Shown here one piece after another: positions 56,696 to 64,000 of a stretch of 64,000 nt of DNA. Positions within the stretch are counted from its first letter, which is position 1. Each line of letters opens with the position of its first letter. The DNA lies in contig JAHQRK010000020.1 of the NCBI GenBank assembly GCA_019828595.1, forward strand, positions 744,001 through 808,000, given 5' to 3'. A program made the position numbers and the translations under genes. The notes under the pieces were generated by a model, which saw nothing but the letters and a program-made list of their open reading frames with translations, did no database searches and was not told where the DNA came from. Origin of the DNA: Aphanomyces cochlioides. Taxonomy: Eukaryota > Oomycota > Saprolegniomycetes > Saprolegniales > Verrucalvaceae.

Positions 56696-57211
56696 CTAGT
56701 CATCACTGTCATTCATTTGCTCAAAGACTGCTATGTCAGTCATGTCGTTAAAGGATAGGTATCCTCTGCGCAGGACGTCTTCTTGAAGCAAACGAGAGCT
56801 GAGGTACCAGTCCCGTGCCCCTGGTCGCACATCATTTCGCAATACATTCAGTTGATTTCGCACGAACTGGCATCTTGACAGGATAGTTGTTCGCAGATGT
56901 TGCTCACAAGCCATATGGAGCTGCAATATGAGTACATACCCACGAAAATGAAATTTCGATAGCGTTTTCGTCAGGTTGCAGCTGATAGCTCGAGTCCAGT
57001 TGATTGGATGTCGAGACCATTTGAGGAGAACTGCGCCCTTTCTCAATCCCGCTCTTTCAGCAGGAGAGTTAGGTACAACTTCTGTGACAACAAATGTTGC
57101 ATCGTGTTGGCGAACTTTGAAACCCCATGGGTCACAAACGCAGCGTCGTGTAAGCACGACTTGTAGACGGAACCGGCGGTTAGTTTGGAGCACCTCGTGT
57201 GATGCTTGCAT
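56696..57211 (-). CDS. PDZ-domain protein, short
   Basis: ATG at 57211, 171 residues in one frame. Residues ~12-75 read RLQVVLTRRCVCDPWGFKVRQ, FVVTEVVPNSPAERAGLRKG and AVLLKWS. This carries the PDZ pattern of GF-type carboxylate loop (WGF), SPAERAGL and the following G-x-x-L strand. The C-terminal half (EQHLRTTILSRCQFVRNQ, DMTDIAVFEQMNDSDD) has no recognised domain. PDZ domains bind short C-terminal peptides, so an adaptor role is inferred. It sits between a tandem array and a MULE terminal repeat, which may affect its expression. A missed intron inside the PDZ fold is possible. Confidence 0.6.
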   Translation of the reverse strand: MQASHEVLQTNRRFRLQVVLTRRCVCDPWGFKVRQHDATFVVTEVVPNSPAERAGLRKGAVLLKWSRHPINWTRAISCNLTKTLSKFHFRGYVLILQLHMACEQHLRTTILSRCQFVRNQLNVLRNDVRPGARDWYLSSRLLQEDVLRRGYLSFNDMTDIAVFEQMNDSDD

Positions 57212-57344
57212 TTCTCAAGATATTGAATATTGGTAAGCAGAATGTCAACTGAAGTTAAACTATTAGATCACTTTCACAGTTTCTCTATTGTTCCCTACTG
57301 GCAAAGGCCAGTTGACGCTTACTGTTGTGATCATGCGTTGGAGC

Positions 57345-57512
57345 TAAGTGCGTTTTCTCAGACCAAAAGTATAAGTTGTACAAGTACTAATATAAATGTA
57401 TAAAGAGTATTGAGTTTTTAGACAAGTTATGATGATACAAAATACAATAAAGATTAGAGAGGAAGATGTGGAGATTTTAAAGTTATCAAATTTAAAGGAC
57501 TAGTTCAAGTGT
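57345..57512. repeat. Left member of ~170 bp inverted repeat pair
   Basis: The reverse complement aligns with 63184-63360: TTTGAACTAGTCCTTT, ATCTCCACATCTTCCTCTCT, GAGAAAACGCACTT. Probably the long terminal inverted repeat of the MULE inside. Confidence 0.7.
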
Positions 57513-57534
57513 GTAAATAATGTTCAAACATATG

Positions 57535-57724
57535 AGTGGTGGAAAATACCACTTCTAAGAGTAAAAGCATGATATGGCAGAGTTCTTTCTGGACACACGA
57601 AATGGTTTATAAAAACGTTGTTCATCTTTTAAAGTGGTGAAAAACACCACTATGTTCATGTCAATACAGTTGTGAAAAACTCCACTGTTTTATTCTTTAC
57701 AAAATAGTGTTTTTCACCACTATA
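57535..57724. repeat. Cluster of four related short palindromes
   Basis: 57535-57553 AGTGGTGGAAAATACCACT, 57633-57651 AGTGGTGAAAAACACCACT, 57667-57687 CAGTTGTG..CTCCACTG and 57704-57724 ATAGTGTTTTTCACCACTAT share one 19-21 bp hairpin design. Subterminal in the MULE-like unit. Confidence 0.75.
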
Positions 57725-57852
57725 TAGAGGAGATGCCCTGCTGGGGATTTCACGCTTGAACTCTTTAGTTGGGCTAGCAATACATATGTGGAAGTATTTT
57801 GAGACAAGTAGTGTGATTTATCATTACACAATTTATTCCTACCAAATGAATC

Positions 57853-60387
57853 TTATGGCACCTCAGTTCTATTCCATATGTAAAGCGCCCCTGTTGGCCC
57901 TGGGGCGACCTCGTAAATTGCCTTGTACGAGTAAATTTTCTTCAGGATCTTCTTGCTGACGTTGTCTTTGGGTGCGATTTTGCAGTTTTCTTGGAGCTCC
58001 TTCTGAGCCATTTGGAATATCTCCAACATGACAGCACACTGACACAGAGTGCACACAAATATTATTGCGCACCCAAACTAAACAGCCTCATCGTGTCTTG
58101 CCGTCTGTGCATACAACGCTCCAGCCATTCTCTGGTTGCATGTGCACTTCCAAACGACGCAAGTCTCTGGGCATACGGCTTCGTGCAAAGTGGGTGGGAT
58201 TACGATATTCATCTGCATCATCTTCCTGGTCAACATGTGCTTGCCCCAAATGCAACACGTTCCATGTCATAGGATTTAGTCCAACGGGACCAGACACACG
58301 TAAGCGGCTGTCGCGTTGCAATTGGAGATAATGGCGCTTGAGACGCTCCGAAACATAAGGTTGGAAAGCCCAAGGTCGATTGAGCCTGGATTCTTTTGCC
58401 AGTAAATTGCAAAACTCTTGGATTAAATGAGGCATATGCAGCTTTTGATTATTAAGAAACTATATTCAAGGTCAAAGACATTCATATACTAAACCGCACT
58501 TACTCTTTTTAAATCAGCGTTGAAATGCTCATTCGGGTTGTTCGTGTAGGCACTACCACAGTCACTGTGATAAACTTGCCACTTCCAAAATCTTATGTCA
58601 CTTCGATTGCTGAATCTCACGTCTCGTGGCAACCATGTGTCAAAAAAAATAAGTGCGAAATTTGCGTAGCTCTCGGGAACCACTCCATCTCTCATAGATT
58701 TCACCCATTTTTTCTTGTAGCCTTTCGAAAGATAAAGACAAGAGCAACGAGTAGATGTCGAAGGTGACTCGTCGCCATTCATGCCATTCGAGACCTCCCT
58801 TTCTTTCGTAACACTTCTTTAGAATATGAAAAAATCACATGAGATACTGAATTTCTAGCCCTCTTGCACCAAAAAATTCTAGCAAACCTCTGTGTTGCGC
58901 ACGATCTGCGTCACCCATACAAAAGTGTAAAGAGCACAGGCGACCATGTGTAGTTGAGCTTGCTCTGCATAATGGATTGTAAAGAATTCAAAACCCACTT
59001 GAAGTCGTCGCGTGTTCTTTGTGATGTTATACTCACGCATAGTACATGAAATTGTCCACCTTTGTCAGAATAACCCATGACAAACACAGGATAACCAGAT
59101 TTATTGGTCTTGAAGGTTGTGTCGACGTGCACAATGACCCTGAAGTCAGGGTTGGATGTACAAACAGAAATATAGCGTTCGAGTAAAGAAAGAGTTGTGA
59201 AGGCTACATTGTAATTAGGAGGTGAAAATATGCCCTGTTTACCAGCTCGAAAAGAACGAATCCCACCATCACCCACTTGCGGTTTGCCATCCACACATGG
59301 TACTCCGAAAACAAAGGCTTCATTTGAATCAACACCGTCATGAGACAGACACCTTCGTGCAAGTTCAACTTCAACAGCTTGCACCGTACTCTGATGTTGC
59401 ATTTCCTTGGACCTTATGTACTTTATACTGTCTTGCACCTGCTGTAGAGAAGGCAAGGGACTTTGTCCAAACTCGTGCCTGGCATGAGCTGCCTCAAGTT
59501 TGTTGAACAAATCTTTAGGCTTGCGGGTTGGATTATCTTTTAACCAAGCACGTAGAGCTTCTTTCATGCTATTTGTTACCTAAATTATTCATTAGCTGTG
59601 AACGATATCCAGGACACACTTACTGCAGTACGGACTGGTGATCGTGCACCACCATCAGGAAACTGGTTAGAGCGGTGAACCCCCCCGTGCAGCCACGTAG
59701 GCCAGCCCGGAGGGAACACATGTTATGATTCTGTACTTGACAGGACATTTTTCTATATTGCTCGAATTGAACCCATTGAAGTCGGGGTGGCACCGACTGG
59801 AAACACAACAGGTGTACTGCACCTTCATGGGATGGGGCTCAAAGCAAGCAGCATTGTACACGTCAGGGTGTTTCATAGTGCATGGCTTGTTATTACTGTT
59901 AGGCGTCCTGAAGGAAGGGAGGTTAGCCAGAAACGCTGCTAGCTCGAGTATTGGAAGTTGAATTAAAGGAAGAAAGTCCATGAGTCCACAACAAGATAAA
60001 GACACGATGGAAAGGACTGGGAGTACGACATAACGGTCACTTGTGAGTAACTGTCTTAAATCCACAGTAAACCGAGATCGCACAATGAATCCACGGCAGT
60101 CTTTGTGAAATATGTGTACAAGACAAGAGAAAGAAGAGTAATGTGTATTACATCATCGTTTGGAATCACTCACTATCTAGCTGGAATTTTGTGATAAGTG
60201 TATTCATAAAGTGGATGTTTTGAACATCCAAGAGTAGATCACGCGAAGTTGTAATCGACGGGAAGTGCAATTCCATAACGTCTTGAATTCGACTGACACT
60301 CTTATGGAATGTCTCTTCACTCATGTTCTTCATTGTTTTGGAAAGCTTCCTGAGCTCTCGACGAACGTTTTGAGGCGTGGTGGACAT
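57853..60387 (-). pseudogene. MULE (Mutator-like) transposase, broken
   Basis: ATG at 60387 (MSTTPQNVRRELRKLSK). An intron of about 70 bp joins TKFQLD to NCRGFIVRSRFTVDL. A Cys/His segment (CTMKHPDVYNAACFE, CCVSSRCHPDF) resembles the N-terminal zinc finger of MULEs. Then MKEALRAWLKDNP and the DDE core: DTTFKTNKSGYPVFVMGYSD, GQFHVLCVSITSQRTRDDF, and MGDADRAQHRG with the second Asp. The expected Cys in the next box is TGA (LM*FFHILKK), and an 8-T run near 58645 shifts the frame; removing one T restores RTYFFDTWLPRD. TNNPNEHFNADLKR, the end of the core, follows. Two lesions make this copy non-functional unless the run length is an error. Lies within the inverted repeats at 57345 and 63360. Confidence 0.8.
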
Positions 60388-60867
60388 GGCAGCTCAAACG
60401 CAGTTGTAACTAATCTTCGTTTAATCAATCACATGACACCTGATAGTTATTCTTAGAATGTACGACATTACGGTACAATGTGTACTTTGTACATACGCCA
60501 AATCACTCTGAACATGCACATACTGTATAAAAATGATCGTGTGCTTTGAGTTGTATATATTGCCAAATTGTTTGCAAATTAAATTTGAATATTGTATGAT
60601 TCGACTCTAATTGCTCCTCTGGACGCCAGACCATATTTTTACCCCAGACTTTTTTTCACATTTATATATTCATACCAAAACAGCATATAATGGTGTCAAG
60701 AAAATGTGAGAATTTCATGAGTGCACGTCTGGATGCCGAATCGATATATTGATTTTGACTACAAAAAAGGCAGTAAAAAACTTATTGCATACAAAATTAT
60801 GAGATAAACTCATTCACATATCTATCATTTGCCACAGAGCAAATTGCTTGGTGCAGTCGCCTTTGGC
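60388..60867. other. No gene seen
   Basis: AT-rich spacer between the MULE start and the Harbinger accessory gene. A Harbinger left end should lie here, but no match to the right end (GGAGATGCTCTAAG) was found. Confidence 0.35.
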
Positions 60868-61454
60868 ATGAGTGGAAGACGTGGACGAGGATGGAGTGAG
60901 ACAGAAACTGTCGGTTTATGTCAAACATGACTCCAGTAAGTCAAGATGCATCGGTTGGGATTGGGCAGCGGGCTGAAATCTTTTGGAGCCGTATTTGTGA
61001 GGTTCTCGACCGCAGTTTAGTCAACCAAGCATTGGCACCCCTGGTCAAGACATGGAATCATGCCCAGGCAAAGTTCAGTGCGGTGTCGAGAGATGTATCC
61101 TTGTTCTCTGCAAAGTACCACCAGGTTTTGCTTCTCAACGAGAGCGGCAAAACTGACGACGATCGCATTGTGGATGCTCAAAGACTGTTCACGCCAGCAT
61201 CCCACAAGGATCCAACGAAGAGATATGCTTTTAGATACATGAATTGCTACGCTATACTCAAAGACTCTCCCAAATGGTCTACACAATACTATGAAAGAAA
61301 GAAGGCTCCGAGTACTACAAACAAGGAGACAACTAAAGACAACGACTCAAATCCTTCCGATATGACTGCTGATGACGATGGCAACCACATCAAAGCCAAA
61401 GAGTATTCAGAAAGACCCATGGGCAACAAGAAACGACAGTTGAACTTGTTGTAA
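60868..61454 (+). pseudogene. PIF/Harbinger Myb/SANT-like accessory protein, broken start
   Basis: ATG 60868 gives MSGRRGRGWSETETVGLCQT, then TGA where the family has Trp, plus a one-base frame change near 60935. After that the frame VSQDASVGIGQRAEIFWSRI...RYMNCYAILKDSPKW runs open to 61454. The pattern (RGR-W-E-E-LC..W.., VGxxQ..FW..I, FR..NCY..LK..PKW) is that of the Harbinger-associated Myb-like/NAM-associated proteins, which bring the transposase to nucleus and DNA. Convergent with the transposase gene at 61701-63142, as in many Harbinger elements. Confidence 0.7.
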
Positions 61455-61700
61455 AAGAACACACAATGCGCTGAAGATCTTGTGGCAATCTTGAAACAAA
61501 AGGCAGAGCAGCATGAAGCGCAAGGAGAGCATGCAAGCAAAGAAAATGTAGATTGCAGAAGAGAAAAACAGATTGCGAACAATAAGCTTGCTGCTTCAAA
61601 GAGATCCCAACTGCCCACTTGCAAATAGATTGCTCGATGAGCAAGCAAACAAAACTCTACAACAACCATAGGGTAATGTCAATAAAAGGACTGAATTATC

Positions 61701-63142
61701 TTAATCGTTTTCTAGCCTACCTCTATGATCCCACAATTGCACAGCTATATCATCACGTAGTCTCCTATGCACACCTTCGCATTGAATGGCTTCATAAGCT
61801 CCAAGAAGGTCATCAATTGTTGAGAATGGTAGCTGTCGTTCGCTCGGTCGTGTTACACTCAAAATCGGTATATTGTTGCTTGGTTGGCTCTCGGGATCGA
61901 AGAGATATCTTGTTGACATCTCAGCTTCAGGATGTCTCTCTCGCTCGTCCTCAATGACCATGTTATGAAGTATGATGCATGCTGTCATTGCATTTTTCAT
62001 CGCATGTGAGCTCCAAAATTTGCAAGGCAAGTCGAGAATTCTCCAACGAGCTTGGAGAACACCGAAAGCTCTTTCTACATCTTTTCTTTCGCCTTCCTGT
62101 CGGCGGCTGAAATATTTCTGCATTCTCGACGATGGAGCAGATATGGTTTTGACAAAGACAGACTTCTTGGGGTAAATTTGATCAGCCAAATAATATCCAT
62201 GGTGATAAGAATGACCATTCAGAACAAAGTCAACTCGGGGGAAGTGTCCTTGAAAAAGTTGGAGAACAATGGAGAGGCATGCAAAACATTGATGTCGTTG
62301 ACAGAGCCCGGTGAGCCAAAATTGGCGTGCCAAATCCACAAATCTCTGTCTGCTATGGCTTCTAAAATGATTGTTGGTTTCTTTTCTTTTCCTTTATACT
62401 GACCAGCAAGGCCAACAGGACAGTTCTTCCATGGCCAATGCATACAATCGATGGAGCCAAGCATACCAGAAAATCCTCTTTCATAAGACCTGGCTAGCAA
62501 ACGTTTTAGATCATCTTCGTTAACATAGCACAAATATTCTCTTGAATACAAATTCACAATGCAATTGACAAAACGTTTCGTAGCCTCCAAGACTGTTGAC
62601 TCTCCCACTTGAAGATTTTCATCAAGGCTATCTGCTGGTGTTCCATAAGCAAGCATTCGTAAGGCAATAGTACATTTCAAAAGCGACGAGATGCCAAGTT
62701 TTCCTGTAGCATCTGGACGCTGCTCAAAGTAGTTGTCAGCTTCTGTAATTTCAAAATGAATGCGATTGAAGAGACTCTTCGATATACGATATCGGCGTCG
62801 TACATTGGAGAAATACTGCTCGACGAGTCGTTCATGCCTACCAATCCAATCTCGGTTAATGTTTGGGGAGCGTCCAGGTAGTGATCCACCATGGCCACGT
62901 CGACTGAGCAATAACATGTGCTGTAGGTTTGATGCATTGTTCTGAATGAGGCTGAGCACAGCACCGCTCATGCCATCGATTTCATCAAGTTGATCATCGT
63001 CTGAGCTTCCATCGCTCGATGACGATGAATCGGACCACAATTCTTCCATTGGAATGGGAACAAATGGGAAGTCTGGGCAAAATGCAACAAATGGATGCGA
63101 ATCGATCTCGTTTTTTACATTTCTTTTAAAATTGGGTCGCAA
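61701..63142 (-). pseudogene. PIF/Harbinger DDE transposase, one-base frameshift
   Basis: From 63142: an acidic Ser-rich segment (EELWSDSSSSSDG), RDWIGRHERLVEQYFSN, ALRMLAYGTPADSLDE and STVLEATKRFVNCIV. The catalytic Asp lies in GFSGMLGSIDCMHWPW, the second in GSVNDINVLHAS. Near 62245 a run of five Cs shifts the frame; one extra C would read TSPRVDFVLNGHSYHHGYYL. The second frame continues with GERKDVERAFGVLQARWRIL (catalytic Glu), CIILHNMVIEDER and ends at 61701. The family excises and inserts at three-base targets. A homopolymer error in the assembly is a realistic alternative to true inactivation. Confidence 0.85.
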
Positions 63143-63183
63143 ATTGCCATAAAATTTGTCAAAACCGGTGGAGATGCTCTAAG

Positions 63184-63360
63184 TCTCACATTTGAACTAA
63201 TCCTTTTATATTTGATGACTTCAGAATCTCCACATCTTCCTCTCTGATCTTATTGGTATTTTCTATGGACATTATGTATATAAAATTAGGTACACTTTAC
63301 AAATATATATTTTTACTTGTGTAATTTATACTTTTTGGTATGAGAAAACACACTTTTCAT
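63184..63360. repeat. Right member of ~170 bp inverted repeat pair
   Basis: Inverted match to 57345-57512. Directly inside it, at about 63166-63181, is CCGGTGGAGATGCTCTAAG, a Harbinger-type terminus just upstream of the transposase start. Confidence 0.7.
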
Positions 63361-64000
63361 TTTTCGCGAAACAATGCAATCGCCAACCATACAAGCAGTA
63401 AGTAATAAAAAAGAAAGCAACATTATATTGTCATTTTCATCCAAATTTGTGGTTTTGACCAAAAAGCGAATTCGTTTTCAAATCGATTTCATCATACTGA
63501 AGTGGTGTGTGTCAGTGTGTGTTTTGCCTGAGTTAGGTGGCTGATCGATTCTGATTGGCTGACTAATTTTAAATTTTAATTCCAGCCAATCAGAGAAGCC
63601 CGTTCGATTCGGAATCGATTCGAAACCTCGGTCGATTCAAACCGTTCCTCACAATATTGCATCAAAGGCACAATATTAACTGCAAATTAAAAGTCCTTAA
63701 CGTGTTTCGCGGTTGACCTCCGGTGGACAATAGGATGTGAGTGCGACGACGTCAGTACGATGAAGTAGCTCTCCACAGTGTGACTGATTCGCAGTGCGGC
63801 AATCCCTTTTATAACTACTAGCGTGTCCATCCGGGCGGTCAACCAAGAAAAACGTCGATCACCCGGGTGGACGCGCATGACAACATGCACGTTTGGAACT
63901 ATGCCATCTCCGGTTCGGGAACACACGATCTCTGGTGTGCCGAATGAAAAAATGAGCAGTATGAACACGAGAAAAGGGAGACAATGATTGAACCTTACTT
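63361..64000. other. No gene seen; inverted CCAATC motifs
   Basis: 63555-63592 contains GATTGGCTG and CAGCCAATC around an AT-rich centre. A 93-codon frame at 63687-63968 (-) has no recognisable feature. Confidence 0.35.

Noticed and set aside
57726..57745. GGAGATGCCCTGC as left end of the Harbinger element
   Set aside because: Same orientation as the right end rather than inverted, and on the far side of the MULE; not a valid terminal inverted repeat.

Overview
The window looks like nuclear DNA of a stramenopile, most probably an oomycete and possibly a saprolegnialean. The evidence is genes split by very short (about 35-50 bp) GT..AG introns, polycystin-like channels, a three-repeat MYB protein, telomere-type CCCTAAA units in a promoter, and a TE mix of Helitron, Crypton, MULE, PIF/Harbinger and Tc1/mariner. 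Species assignment is inference.

Layout. 1-23.4 kb is gene-dense: two convergent polycystin-2-like channels (1-5975); a TMEM208/SND2-type ER protein (6124-6811); a protein with four FGDPC-type repeats (6829-8824); a 3R-MYB factor (9242-10293); an RCC1-repeat protein (13421-16007); a small membrane protein (22573-23355). Through this area and up to 42.3 kb run members of one expanded family built from an unnamed N-terminal module, an Ala-rich coiled coil, a C2 domain and a dysferlin/peroxin (DysF) domain. Intact copies lie at 16679-18222, 19320-20329, 20628-22540 and 38449-42312. Broken copies lie at 10603-12483, 16019-16330, 24610-25082, 26082-27111, 37605-37735 and 38255-38375.

27.2-38.3 kb and 45.4-63.4 kb are transposon-rich. 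A 1.8 kb Tc1/mariner element (27291-29094) sits inside a MITE-like repeat. A second copy of that repeat is split instead by a complete 6970 bp Helitron (45623-52592) with an open RepHel frame. Two more Helitron copies (29509-31759 and 31760-36781) form a seamless head-to-tail tandem. The exact unoccupied target of the tandem is preserved as a paralogous sequence at 24063-24335. Downstream are a broken Crypton (53226-55386), a ~132 bp tandem repeat (55735-56560), a PDZ-domain gene (56696-57211), a broken MULE (57853-60387) and a broken Harbinger pair (60868-63142). The last two are enclosed by ~170 bp inverted repeats at 57345 and 63360.

The host genes do not form a pathway operon. The recurring theme is local duplication, and decay, of membrane-associated C2-DysF proteins. 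Only the 45.6 kb Helitron looks able to supply its own transposase; the other transposase genes carry identifiable single-base lesions or truncations. Exon joins were made by eye from GT/AG borders and paralogue alignment, so individual intron edges may be off by a few bases.
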